A stretch of 64,000 bases of DNA from Kappaphycus alvarezii. Its lineage: Eukaryota; Rhodophyta; Florideophyceae; Gigartinales; Solieriaceae. Each line of letters starts with the position of its first letter. Positions within the stretch are counted from its first letter, which is position 1. Position numbers and translations under genes: made by a program. The DNA lies in the NCBI GenBank assembly GCA_002205965.3, contig NADL03000009.1, forward strand, positions 496,001 to 560,000, given 5' to 3'. The notes beneath the pieces were generated by a model. That model made no database searches. It saw only the letters and a list, made by a program, of their open reading frames with translations, and was not told where the DNA came from. Of this stretch, positions 33,510 to 44,999 are shown in pieces.

Positions 33510-36500
33510 AGTCCCACCGAAGGTGGGGAGACCGGCAGCCAACTCCCTCCAACCCTACTCTGGTTCTCCCCTCCGTCAGCGCATACACCAGCCCTCACCT
33601 CTTCGCGCGTTCCAGAGTACGCCCTCAACATGGTACTTCTGTCGAGGGACGGTGATGCGTCCGCGTCAGCATCGACCCATACGTTCCGTGGGGACTCCGA
33701 CGTGAAGAAATTCTTCTTTTTCTTCGAATACGTCGCGATGCGCTGTAAAGATGATGAGGGAAAGTCGCTCGAGCTTCTATCACACCTAGACGGAGAAGCG
33801 TTCGACTTCTTTTACCACAGGTTTACAGGCGAGGATGGATCGCTGTTGGCAGAAGGCCAGAACTACGCTGTCTGTCGTTAAGGCAGCATTCCTGGGTAAA
33901 TTCGAGAAGAAACATCAGCCGCACAAGATAATTCGTCGTGCAATGTACGCTAGGCTAGAGCTGATGCGTCTAAGTGAATCGGTTTCGAAGATGGACAAGC
34001 TCTACGGGGTGGCGAGGTTTAACGAGGAAGCCAAATTCGGACTCCTTCGTAATGCCGCAATGGAACTTCCAGATCTCGTCCGTACATTATCTACCGTAGT
34101 CCTAAGAACGACGAGGCTTCAAGACGGTCGTTACCGACTTCAATGATGTAGAAAGGCATTTGTATCGGTTCAGAAGAACCCTGGTCCTCTTTCGACCCCT
34201 AGCGCGGTATGAGCGGGTGGAATGGGCAGAGAATCAAGGGGTCCCGATCGTGGCCGTGGAAAAGAAAGCACCCCGGTTGTTGGTCCGAAACGACTCTCGC
34301 GTGCCAGAGGTCGAAGGTAAGGTTGATAGCCTTGTCACTGCCTTCAAAGACCTTTCATTGATGATCAAAAAGCAGCAGAGGCAACTCGATGCGATCAAGA
34401 CCTCAAATCTGGGGGCGACCAAACCGTCCAAGAGGATCGTGACCGCGTTTGTTCTTTTTGCCATAATCCAGGGCATGGAGCACACCGTTGCTCCGATAAC
34501 CCCGTCGCGACACCCGCTGCTCGAAGTGCGGCAAGAGGGGGCATTCGAAGCGACGTTTTGGAGCCGGAAGGAAGTAATTTCCCCAGCAGAAGGTTTCCGT
34601 CGCAATTGCCGATTCCAGTGGAGAGGAATCATACGATGAGGAAAAAAAGGAGACTGTTTCAGTCGTTATCGGTGGCTCGGACAGTGAAGAAGTCCTAGCT
34701 GTGAAACGCAATGCGGACGGTGAGCCTTCACGGAAGCTGGCCCGTGGGGCTCAGCTGTCCCCATCGCTTCAATGTTGAACCCTCCACTAGTAGGGCAGTC
34801 GGCGCCTCTAGACTCCTTTCAAGACGCCCGCTGCTACGACTGGCAGAAAGAAGAAAGCTACCGGTAAACGAAGAAGCGATGGACAAGAAGTCCAAAAGAA
34901 GAACGCCAAGAAGAAGGATATGAAGACCACTGAATTACGCGATATCTCCGAGTATGTCCCGAAGTATGACGTTCTGAATGCTCTCGCGAATGCTACCTCG
35001 AACATATCGTTCGGACAACTCCTGAGCGGCGACGCGATAAGGGCGCAAGGGGTGTCAGTGACCTATTAAGTGGTGGAACTGTCGGCAGTTAGTAGAAGGC
35101 CGCAGGCAGGAAGCGTTGCCTCAAGGTTGTCGAAGTTAACGTCTTGGTACGAATGCGCACGCACTGTTCGACACAGGAGCAACGCCGGATATGTCTCGGC
35201 TGAGTTTGCAGCAAAACTGGATGTGACTCCGGAGGCGGTGAACCGCACCATCACCGTGGCAACAAGTGTGAAGTGCCAAGTGAACGCTATCTTAAAGAGT
35301 GCACCTATATCCTTCGGGGACTAGTGGTTCGGTTGGATTTTATAGTCGTGGAAGGATCACCTTTCGACGTTTTATTAGTGACCCGAAGATGGAAGCTTTG
35401 CAGGCCATTTTAGATTACGGGACGAGGAATGTGACATTGAGGCACGAGTCAAGGACTACCGCGCTCGATTGGCTCCCATAGTTCGCCCGCTTGATCGCAG
35501 AAGACCTTGTTAAGGCGGAGCGGGGACTGATAGCGAGGACTTCACTTCGTCGTCCTCTGCAGTTCATCCGAGGGGAAGGTTCAGAGAATTCCGGAAGTGA
35601 AGATGAGGGTTGCGAAGATGTGGGACTCGTTTTGACAATCCAAGGTAGTTGCGATGAGCCCTTGGGGAAATATGAATGTACGGCGAAGGTCGCCGACGCA
35701 CTTGAGCAAAAGCTGTCTCATCTACCAGATGTCGAGAAGGAACAGTTCAAGGAGGTCATATTAGGAAGCGAAGTTGTCGCTGAATCATCGTTCGATCTGC
35801 GCCCCTCCACGGTGCCGGCCGAACACTCTTTCGTATTAACAGAAGAAACACCCATCTACCAACGGAGTCGTCGTCTGCCACCAAAACAGAACCAGCTCGT
35901 ACGTGAAGAGCTGGACAAAATGTTAGCGGCTGGACAATCAGGCCTGCGCCATCCGCGTGGTCCTTCCAGTGGTCATCGCAACGAAGAACGATGGCAAGCC
36001 CCGTTTCTGTGTTGTGTACCGGACGTTGAATCAACGGATGAATGGTGACCGCTGGCCCGTGCCGAAAGCAGAAGAGATCTTCGATGCTTTGAGGGGTGCA
36101 ACGGTGTTCACTTCCCTCGATATTTTCAGTGGGTATTGGCAAGTTCGACTTGAGGAATCATGCAAGGAGAAAACGGTTTACGTTTGCAGGTATGGGACCT
36201 ATCAGTTTGAGGTCATGCCTTTTGGCCTGCTGAACGCCCCTTCAACGTTCCAAAGGATGATAGACCAAGTTCTGGAGGGCATGGAGTTCGCCTGAGTATA
36301 CTTAGATGACGTAGTTGTGTTTTCTGCTTCATTATAAGAGCATATAGAGCATGTTTCAGCTGTCATAAGCGTTATATCGAAGTACGGATGGAAGCTGAAG
36401 CTCTCTAAGTGCCACATCGCACAAGATCAGGTTGATTTTCTGGGGCACATTGTCAATAGGAATGGCGTGCAGATCGACCCGAAGAAGATACAGGCGATGG

Positions 36501-38050
36501 AGGACATCCGGAGCCCGGCTAACGTTACACAAGTTCGTAGTTTCCTGGGGCTGGCCGGATATTACCGCCGATTTATCAAGGACTTCACAGGAAAAGCAGC
36601 CGTTCTGCATGCTGTAACTTCGAAGAAGAAGAAGTTCGAATGGGGATAGGCAGAAGAGGAGTCTTTCAAGACGTTGAAGAAAGCCTCCTCCCGCCTGTCC
36701 TCGCTTTCGCCGATTTCGAGAAACCATTCATAGTGGAAACAGATGCTTCAAGCACAGCAGTTGGCGCCGTCCTGTCCCAGGAACAGTTAGACTGGAAAAA
36801 CACCCGTACAATATGCAAGTCGCATGATGAACCCCGCGGAAAAGCGCTACTCGGCGTGTGAGCGAGAAGCTTTAGCAGAGGTTTTGGATTGCGAAATTTT
36901 CGCTTCTATCTCCTCTCCCATCACCCCTTCGAGCTGATCACTGACCATAGATCCCTAAAGAATGCATTCGCGAGGAAAGACGTACATGGTAGGCTGGCCC
37001 GGTGGCTCGACTTCTTGGCGATGTACGATTATGTTATCCGTTACCGGCCAGGAAAATTTAATCGGTCCGCGGACGGGCTCTCCCGTCTGGCGGTAGAGGT
37101 AGAGACGGGGACTGGAAACGATGAAGGGGACCTTTTGCTAGTCGTGGGATCCCTAAAGTCCTCGAGGCCGAGAAACTTGAGTCCTACCTCGCGCTTGTGC
37201 GGAAGTATTTGTCCGCAGAGGAAATATCCGACGCTCCACCGGAAGAACGAAAAAAACGAGAAGGATGGAGAAGAATTTTCTAGTCTAGGATGGACGCCTG
37301 TTTCGCCGAACCAAGGCCGGGCCCAAAATCTTCGCCGAAACTACTAAGCGCCTGGATATTTTAAGGTTTCTGCACGACAATGTAGGCCAATTGGATGTCC
37401 GGACCACCGTTCGGTTTGTACAGGAGCGGTTATGGTGACCCAGGATGACTTCTGACATCCAAGAATATGTTCGTTCTTGCGACGCGTGCCAACTCATGCA
37501 TGGAACCCCTCAGTACGTTCCCACGCTGGGGTTACCGCTCACAGGACTCTTCTCTACACTTTCTATCGACTTCGCTGGTCCGATGAGCCCATCAAGGGAA
37601 GGCCACCGCCATATCTTGATATGTGTAGAGCATCTGACGGGTGGCCAATCGCGAGCGCGACACGCGATGCCACGGCTCCGACAGTGATAAGGTTTATGGT
37701 TGAGGCGATCATCAGGCCATTTGGACCGCCACGCACAATTATCAGCGACAATGGTAGCTGTTTTACCGCAGCCGCACTTGTTAAATTCATGAGAGAACAT
37801 GAAATCAACTGGCGTACGGTAATGGCTTATGCCCCTATGTCTAACGGCCGGGCCGAAAGGATGGTGCGAACGTTAAAGTCAAGTGTGGGTAAGGTGGTTC
37901 GCGACGGGGTGGACTGGGCAGACGCCTTGGACAAGTGCTTGTTTGGATATAGACGCGTCCGGGCACCAATGGAGTGTCCCCCTTCGAACTTCTTTACGGG
38001 TCGAGCCCGCCTTAAGGGCTCAGAAAAGGGACAAAAGGTTCACGCTTTAA
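33510..38050 (+). pseudogene. Ty3/gypsy gag-pol, copy gypsy-1
   Basis: Gag starts near the ATG at 33630 (FRGDSDVKKFFFFFEYVAMR; SVVKAAFLGKFEKKHQPHK) and ends with two zinc knuckles near 34447-34550: CSFCHNPGHGAHRC, intact, and CSKCGKRGHSKRR, lacking the last Cys. A pre-protease segment VPKYDVLNALANATSNISFG follows (about 34955). The protease ALFDTGATPDMSRL keeps DTG (about 35168). Reverse transcriptase spans 35900-36640 with FTSLDIFSGYWQVRLEE and VYLDDVVVFS (catalytic YLDD); one stop lies just before it. RNase H has FIVETDASSTAVGAVLS and ELITDHRSL. Integrase has CDACQ of the zinc part, IDFAGP, ISDNGSCF and NGRAERMV, so the D, D and E are all present. The copy ends abruptly near 38050, before the usual integrase C-terminus. 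LTRs were not found. Confidence 0.9.
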
Positions 38051-38333
38051 AAACAGAGGACCGTCGTGTTGAAATCGGAATGCTGAAGGCCAGGCCCTGC
38101 CAGAAAAGAGAAGGGACAAAATGATGGACATCGACGCCCTTATGAAGAAGGCACTGATATTTCGCCCACCCTTGGTTGGCCCGGCGTCCTTTAAGAAGTA
38201 TAACAACGTCTGGAGGGCCAAGAAAGCAACAGGCAGCTTGCGGGAACACGTAGGAAAGTATAATGTGGTCGCGGAGATTGCATCTACCCCTAAAGGGATG
38301 AACTTTGGGCAACTTCTTCGCGGGGATGCGGAT
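38051..38333 (+). pseudogene. First part of split Ty3/gypsy copy gypsy-3 (gag-pol junction)
   Basis: The frame from 38121 reads MMDIDALMKKALIFRPPLVG and then LREHVGKYNVVAEIASTPKG ... FGQLLRGDA. It is homologous to the pre-protease segment of gypsy-1 at 34918-35060 (YVPKYDVLNALANATSNISF ... GQLLSGDA). It stops at the LTR that begins at 38334. Deleting 38334-51851 and one copy of the CGGAT duplication joins it in frame to 51857: GDAD then EARKQLKRLLAKTVPV, the same order as gypsy-1. The left limit, where it meets the gypsy-1 integrase, is uncertain. Confidence 0.8.
38329..38333. repeat. Left target duplication CGGAT of the inner gypsy element
   Basis: CGGAT before the left LTR recurs exactly at 51852-51856 after the right LTR. 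Confidence 0.88.
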
Positions 38334-38854
38334 TGTTGCATTTCATTTCACAGGTCTTACAGTTTTACACAAATTTACTGCATCTACTGTACTGTAGATT
38401 CAAATCAGCGGTGACCTTACAACCAGGGCTACTAGGCACTTTGCTGTCATTACACTTTTCCTTAAAGTTTTGAACACTGCGTTTGACCCTATTAGTGCAC
38501 CTGGAATAGTTACGGGCGAGTTGCACACCGGGATATTATGTCAATGCTTTACCAATAAAAAGTTGTATTGCTATCTTATACCACCTGGACCAATGTATGT
38601 CTTACATTTTGTCAGAGTATGTCACTCGTGCCGACTACAATTATGAAAGCGCTACTTACAACACTGGCAGTACTCTTTTGCGGAAAAACATTTGCATTCG
38701 CTACTGTTAGACCACATTTTACTTTAGTATGTAGCTATTTATAGTTCTATATAAACCCTGGTTTGGAGCTGCCGGCTAAACCGAGCCGACCTCAACCACA
38801 GTTTCAACCACAGTTCAACCTAGATATGCTCGGGTGTACTTAAACCTCGTATCG
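38334..38854 (+). repeat. 5' LTR of the inner gypsy element
   Basis: Begins TGTTGCATTTCATTTCACAG. It contains an AATAAA-like site near 38553 and a TATATAAACC box near 38750. It aligns with 51359-51851 but is about 25 bp longer, mainly near 38540-38585. The exact 3' limit is set by the primer-like TGGTAGC at 38855. Confidence 0.85.
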
Positions 38855-38868
38855 TGGTAGCATCGCAA
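38855..38868 (+). promoter_or_regulatory. Primer-binding site of the inner gypsy element
   Basis: TGGTAGCATCGCAA directly after the LTR. It differs at one base from the copia primer site at 9760-9773, so both elements probably used the same tRNA. Confidence 0.65.
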
Positions 38869-40100
38869 GGAAGTTGTGCCCCATTGTGCCTTTTTCCAAT
38901 CCGCCAGCTGGGATAAAAATATCTACTAGATTTATCTCGGCTGCCCGATTACAAACATAGACTAACCTTGTGGTTTTCACTCTGATCTTTACGCGGTAAT
39001 CCACAGTTTCGTACAACAAGAAGTCAAAAGGCCGCATTCCGTCTCAATCAGAATACGACCCAGAATACCTCATCTATTTTCGTTCTCCGCCCCACCTCTC
39101 CATTTGTACAGATTGGAAATGGAGAAGATCGCAAGATTCCGCCTCGTCCGTCGACTCCGAGAACCCCGCTCGCAGACTTCGCCTGACGTAGCCCTGAAGA
39201 GCCCAAGACACCGACGCTGACTCATCTTCGAGGCAATGATCTCGTCCCGAGCACTTCCGGATCCAGAAGTACTTCCCTTGTTACAGTTGAGGAGCCTCGC
39301 CCCCCTTTTTTTCGATCGATTGCCCTACCACCGTCGACCAGTCTTCGAACCTTACCCCCGGTCCCGAGGAAGCCATCGCGTCCGACCCTCCAGAAGTCTT
39401 CAAGGCCACGGCCAAGTTCAAAGGCTAGTAAGAGAAGGCTTCAGGTACTGCCGGACGCCGCTTCTGTTTCGATCCAAACAGTGATAAACGATCGAATCCT
39501 CAAGGCTAGGCCCTCGAAAATTCCGCTGATTAAAAAGAAACCGAAGTCCTCTCCATTTAATTGTCTTTATTGCCAAGTCACTGCTGAGGTCGTCCTGCAC
39601 TACTTCGCGCAACTCCGTTTTGGCAGTCACATCCACAGTAAAAGCACGACGAAGTACAAGTGCAAGGGCTCCGACATGGAGGTGTACGGTGAAAAAGACT
39701 TTTTCCGACAACCGAATGGGGCCCAGCATCGACTCAAAATTAGGGGCCATAAGCAAAACTTTATTTTTCGATTAAAATAGCTTGCTTGCCATTTGAGCAA
39801 CGGAAAAGAAAATAGATTTCTAGGTTCATTTATCAATCGACTTCGTGTGTGTGTTGTGTTCACCCTCCGCTTCGATTGCAAGCTTTGCTCTGCTGCCCCC
39901 AGATCTTTCTAATACAACTTACAATTGTAATTCCGTATCGCCATCAGCACCTAGACAAGACGACCATTGCAAAGCAAGAATCGGAAGGAGGGCTACTATA
40001 ACGCACCCGACGCGACTGAAGTCAACTATAGTATTATTGCGGAGACAGCACAGTGAGATGGCCGTTCTCGGTTATGGGATTGGGATTTAGCCAGGTGCAA
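38869..40100 (+). other. Leader region with a Ser/Pro/Arg-rich open stretch of unknown origin
   Basis: From about 39050 a plus-strand text rich in Pro, Ser and Arg (RSIALPPSTSLRTLPPVPRK near 39322) runs, with one shift, into the 99-codon frame 39481-39780. That frame contains SSPFNCLYCQVTAEVVLHYF, KYKCKG and ends KQNFIFRLK. The basic low-complexity run followed by Cys/His residues suggests a nucleic-acid-binding protein, possibly an alternative gag. No family is recognised. Confidence 0.35.
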
Positions 40101-40726
40101 TCCGTATTTCCGGTGATCACTAACAAGTATATTTTACAGTGTAATTTATCTAACTGTAATTAGGTAGATATTTATTAGCTTACTGTAGATAATTATCTGG
40201 GACCCAAATCCCCGGGGTCGGCCTGTATATAAGGCCGTTGCCGACCCCACTTGCCAACAGTAAAGGTAAGGCACTTTTACCTATGAACCGTTCCTTAACG
40301 GTTAACCGTCCCCAGTTAACCGTCGTTCACGCATAAGTTCCCTTTCTTCGCTCCCGTTTTCGGTCGATCCCACTGTTTACCGCTCGGTCGCGTGTCTAAG
40401 ACGGATTCCCCTCCACCCTGGTTGTGCCGCCCTTCCTTTTTCCCTACGTTCCCTCTGTTGAGCCCGGTCATCCTTAGGTATTTACGGTTGGCGAACCGAT
40501 GCTACCGACGCTTTCAGTGATCTCCCTATCAATTACCGCGAGCGTGGGTTTATCCCACATTAACCGTTACATCAGAGAAGCAACTTTAGTAACTGCTCCT
40601 GGCGGATGTAAACCAGCGACCACTTCATCAGGAGCTGCTTACACTCAACCATTAGGTCACTAGGACCGTAATTTAATGGGTCGAAGAGAGCCAATCAGAT
40701 TATAAAGCACATTTTTTCAAAAATCA
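40101..40726. repeat. LTR-like segment, possibly a solo LTR
   Basis: Holds ACAGTGTAATTTATCTAAC ... TATTTATTAGC, then a promoter-like TATATAAGG near 40228 and a series of TTAACGG/TTAACCGT repeats (40290-40325). The first part resembles ACAGTGTAACATTCTAAC ... TATTTATTATCGAGC at 48337-48390, so the two may be LTRs of one family. Ends and target duplication were not found. Confidence 0.35.
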
Positions 40727-41223
40727 CCCCTCTGGTACCATTGCGTTTATCGAGGAGTTAGTCCCGCGGATCGCATCCAAATGTCACTAGAAAGCTGGTG
40801 TTATCGGCCGCCGTATCTACCAGTGACTGAGGTGCACCTCTGGTCATCCATCGCTCAAGATATACTGTCACGAGCACCGATGCGCATGAACGAAGAGGTA
40901 CATCCGGTTAGATCTTAGCCGTATATTTAGGTCGTGTGCAATTCTCAGTAGATACTGAATGCATTAAAATTCTTCTTCTTCGTTGACTGTTTCCCCGACT
41001 TGCGGAAAAATTCAACACGTTAACAGGAGTTATCCGTGCACGGATTTTTAAGGGCATAAATAGCACAATCTGGTCGTCAAGTGCACAATCTATTCTATCG
41101 CGCATGTCCCTGAACGTGGCCGACATGGACCACCCGGTTAGCTTTTAGCTAGCAATATAGTCGGATCCGGCAGCGGACACGCGTCATACTGATGCCATAA
41201 ATTACTCTCTGGCTAGCAATATA
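40727..41223 (+). mobile_element. LINE 3' end with duplicated C-terminal module (fragment A), interrupted by the pogo element
   Basis: Matches 44588-44780 of fragment C: GGTACCATTGCGTTTAT, CGCGGAT and the coded WSSIAQDILSRAPMRMNEEV ending VHPVRS. A second related module follows in tandem near 41029-41150 (VIRARIFKGINSTIWSSSAQ ... LNVADMDHPVSF). After it comes the untranslated tail GCTAGCAATATAGTCGGATC ... ATACTGATGCCATAAA. A second copy of that tail starts at about 41212, is cut at 41223 by the pogo element and continues at 43851-43905. Confidence 0.75.
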
Positions 41224-43850
41224 CAGAGTAAAGTACCTCTCGTATTACTCATCTGTGACATCCCTTTGTTGTGACAATCAACGCACTTTCGCCTGAAATC
41301 CCTGCCCAAATGGCCCCATTTTGGGCTATCGGTCCCCAATTATGACATGACCTCCTTCTATGACAATCGTGCACCCGGGACATATATTTTTCGAATATCA
41401 AACTGGAGAACCGCCTCTTTAAGATAATTTAGGAAGAACTGCCAGCTTTTTTCCCTCGACTGTCCTACTGGTTGATTTTCAGGAACTCCGTAATAGAAGT
41501 TTACTTTGCTTGACGCTTCCTCTGTAAGCGCAATGAATATCTATCCTCAACAGTTGAAGCCATTTTCTAGCTCTCTCTGGATCAATTCTAAACACTTCTC
41601 TAGACAGCAGTCCATTCGCCTCTTTCTCAAGCTGCTCTGCAGCTTTTATGAAAACTTTTAAAGACGGCCGAAAGCGCATGCTAGAACCAGCATTCTCGGT
41701 GCATTCAAGATCTCCCTCCTCTGGGTCTGTATTAGATACAACTCCAATCTCCTCAAATTCATCCATAAGGGCAAATGAAACAGAATCACGAACCAACTGA
41801 TCTTAATGAAGCTTGGAACAAACAGGCTCTGCAGTCTCAAATTCAAAGAAAGAATCCAAACGTTCAAAATCTAGATCTTCAGTAACACCACCCTCCTTGA
41901 GGTCATTTAAATCACTCCTTAGTTCAGAGATTGATTTATTCAGCAATTCTTCAGCTATACTGCACTCAAAAACCTCCCCATCTAGATTTTCCATGGCAGC
42001 ATCATCATGTGAACTATTTTCTTCTAATTCTTTAAGGTACTCATTTCCTTTTGCTAATGCTTCTTAAAAACCTTTTCCGCTTGCGATCTTCGACTATCAA
42101 AAACAATACACCGCACAGGGCGACAAGCTTAAGTATTTCGCGTCCTCGTTCTCTCAAAATTAAACGTTGCTCTATTGTAGCCAGTATATCAAAACTTAAC
42201 CACTCATTCAAAACAACCGAAGTGGGAACAAGATCCCACGCTTGACCCATTAACTTCAGCCAACCATAAACCGTCACATCTTCATGTATTTTAAATCCCC
42301 TCTGATTTTTTGGATTAGAATGGTGTCATCATTAGACCTGTCCACTTATTCCAGAACGTGATTAACAAGAAATCCTCTGTAAGTTGCTTTCAAATACCTG
42401 CCAATTACCTGCCGCGTCAACTGGCTGCAATGCGGAAGTCACATTAGGCTGGAATTATTTCGTAAAAATATTCATAAATTCATTATTGTCAATAGAGTGA
42501 ACTGAACAATTGTCAACCAAGTGGAGTACTTTTCTGTGTTCTATCTGAAAACCTCGATTCATTTCTTTGACCTACTCATGTCAAAGATGCTGTGCATTCC
42601 TTGAGTTTTTCTGGGAGTAGTATATTATGCCCAATTCCTGTTCGGGAAAGAAGCGAGATGGGAGACTCTTCGGTTTTCTAGATTTCCCGATTATTACAAG
42701 CTGAGCCCTTGTACCATCCGCGAAAACAATTAAAAGAGCAGTGAGTCGTAGTTTCTCCATCTTTTGTCCCCTAACGTCATCTGTAGGCCCGACTGATCTG
42801 CTCGTAAACGCCCTAAAAAAGAACTGCCACCTCGTCTATATTAGCAAAATCTTTGATATTCCAAGCGAAAAGTATGTTGACGAGAGTAGCCTTTGAGGAA
42901 CAGACAGTCTGGCAATCTAATAGTCCCGTTCTCCTCGTGGTTTAGAGTTTTTAAGCTCATTATGAGACAGATATTGGTAGTACCAATTATTTCTGCCTTT
43001 AAAATTTGATAGCTTTGAAGGCCGCTTTCGCAATGCATCTTTATGCTCCTCGGCTGCGTTGACTATTTCCTTTCAATTTGTGTAGCGAGCTCTGCTTTGA
43101 TGTCATTGGCCACTTTCCGGATTAAATCCTCTCCAAATATCGGTTCCCCACCCATTACGCCTATGCGAGACCGAATGTAGGTGTTCAAAGCACTTCCGAT
43201 TGCTTGAAACGATGGTTCCCTCACTATGTTACATTTCTGGCTTTCTTGACTTCAACTTTCATAATTTCTTTCGCTTTCTTGATCCACCCGTATATTTCAC
43301 GAGATTCCACCCGCATTGTCTGGGCAACTGACCGTACTGAGTGGCTACTTCCAGTAATTTCGTCGATTTATAGTTGACCTTGAGATCCATCCTCCTCACG
43401 ATATCCTAGTATGCGGAGTGCATTCTGCTTCGTTGCAATGGGAATATACTTTCTTTCCCCCTTTTTGGTGCTATCCATGTCTTAGATAAGAGATGGAGTA
43501 CAACTAGATCTGTAGTATTGTGCTGGATCCAAGGCTTCCTCGCAGAGGTAGTCTTTGATCCAAAAGTAGTCGTTTGGGGTCATGTTTGAGATATTCTGCA
43601 TCTGAAGGGGAGTTCTAGGGGAGCAAACTGAGTCATAATAATGTCAGTAAATGGCAAGATAACAATATCATACAGCTATCATCTCCTGAGAGAGAGCACC
43701 TCGAAGTCAGCTTCAGGAAATCAAATGGTCTGTTTTACATTGGACACGTGTACACGATGCAATCCGTACTTATGAAATCCCCTTTGTTGTGACACAAACC
43801 AGAGGAACCGGTGGACTCCTTTCCTGTCACGCGAGAGGGATCCTACTCTG
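41224..43850 (-). mobile_element. pogo/Tigger-type Tc1/mariner transposon with TA target duplication
   Basis: The left end CAGAGTAAAGTACCTCTCG and the reverse complement of the right end, CAGAGTAGGATCCCTCTCG, match at 15 of 19 bases. TA lies outside both ends (41222-41223 and 43851-43852). The interior has a minus-strand pogo-like transposase. Removing the element restores the LINE tail GCTAGCAATATAGTCGGATC found intact at 41134 and 58150, which fixes the boundaries independently. A 20-bp direct repeat, ATCCC(C)TTTGTTGTGACA, lies inside both ends (about 41265 and 43783). Confidence 0.88.
41479..43478 (-). pseudogene. pogo/Tigger-like DDE transposase
   Basis: ATG at 43478 (MDSTKKGERKYIPIATKQNA). 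The N-terminal helix-turn-helix region has VRSVAQTMRVESREIYGWIK. The catalytic domain reads FANIDEVAVLFRAFTSRSVG (first Asp), QLVIIGKSRKPKSLPSRFFP, VKEMNRGFQIEHRKV, LHLVDNCSVHSIDNNEF (second Asp) and FQPNVTSALQPVDA (third Asp). This is the DDD arrangement of pogo/jerky-like transposases. After MTVYGWLKLMGQAWDLVPTS the C-terminal tail is acidic (SELRSDLNDLKEGGVTEDLD) and ends LLLRSS at 41479, with one stop between 41803 and 41796. Several other stops and frame changes lie upstream, so it is inactive. Confidence 0.82.
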
Positions 43851-43905
43851 TAGTCGGATCCTGCAGCGGACACCCGTTATACTGATGCAATAAAGTTACT
43901 TTTTG
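43851..43905 (+). repeat. Remainder of the LINE A tail, displaced by the pogo insertion
   Basis: TAGTCGGATCCTGCAGCGGA ... ATACTGATGCAATAAAGTTACT continues the tail broken at 41223. The same text is intact at 58153-58219. Confidence 0.85.
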
Positions 43906-44950
43906 GCTCGACGAAGCCTCAGCGACCGCCCCAAACCCGACCGCTCACAGCGACGCCGACGTCCGCCATCTCATCCGTGGCTTCCAGTTCGCCGCAGCTC
44001 TGCTGTGGCCTTCTCTTTGCCCACACTACGGCAGCGACAAAGGTGCACACAACTCACTGGCAGACCATGCTCCGTCTACACCTCGGACTGCCAGTGTACG
44101 ATGACTCGATGCCCCTCAATTGCCACCACTGTGACTGCCCTTAGACACCCTCGGGGATCACGCCGCCGACCTCTGCTGCCCTGGCGGCCGCCGTCACGGC
44201 TATGACTCGCTCTGTCATGCGTTCGCGACACACGTTACCCGCACCGCGGAGCTGGATATTCGGCACGAGGATCCGCTTGTCGTCCCGGGTACTGAGCACC
44301 GGCCCGCCGATATCCTCATACAGTCCCCCCCTAACCCCGGAAGTCACAGCGCCGCGCCCCATTGCGTGTGACATCAACTGTTGTCTCGCCGTTCAAGGCC
44401 ACAGTTCGCACCAAGGCGACCCAGGTTGCCGGTGGCGCTGCTAAAGTGGCGACTCGCGACAAGGTTACAAATCTGGAACGCAACCTCGCACGACGCCTCC
44501 CCGCTCCCTCAACTGACCCGTCTTCTACGCCAAACTCGCCGAATTTCATGTTTCGACCCCTGGCGTTTGATTCCCTGGGTACCCTTTCCCCTGGTACCAT
44601 TGCGTTTATTGAGAAGTTAATTCCGCGGATTGCGTCCAAGTGCCACTCGACACCTGGTGTTATCCGCCGCCGTATCTACCAGCGACTGAGTTGCACCCGC
44701 TGGTCATCCATCGCTCAAGCCATCCTGTCACGAGCCCCGATGCACATGGACGACAAGGTACATCCGGATAGGTCTTAGCCGTATAGTTGGGACGTGCGCA
44801 GTCCCGAGTAGATACTTAATGCATTAAACTTCTTCGACTGGCATTTCGAAAATCCGCCTTACCCGACGTGGACCACCCGGTTAGCACCTACCGAAGCTGG
44901 TAACATAGCCGGTTCGTACACTGGACCCCCCGATACTTATAATATATACT
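43906..44950 (+). mobile_element. LINE endonuclease-domain fragment (fragment C), 5'-truncated
   Basis: Encodes, in changing frames, a C-terminal restriction-like endonuclease region. LGDHAADLCC near 44151 is part of the Cys/His knuckle, followed by RHGYDSLCHAFATHVTRTAE. VPGTEHRPADILIQS near 44283 carries the PD-type acidic residue. Then come VVSPFKATVRTKATQVAGGA (about 44384) and the C-terminus SLGTLSPGTIAFIEKLIPRI ... RRRIYQRLSCTRWSSIAQAI ... SRAPMHMDDKVHPDRS, stop at 44778. The tail ends near GTACACTGGACCCCCCGATA. The set matches R2/NeSL-like non-LTR elements, in which this domain nicks target DNA for target-primed reverse transcription. Confidence 0.8.
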
Positions 44951-44999
44951 ACTTTACTCATTGATGTTTCTGGAGTGTACACTCAATGACCGACTATTA

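Noticed and set aside
41265..43800. Direct repeat ATCCC(C)TTTGTTGTGACA taken as pogo target duplication
   Set aside because: It lies inside the inverted ends, and the restored LINE tail fixes the duplication as the dinucleotide TA instead.
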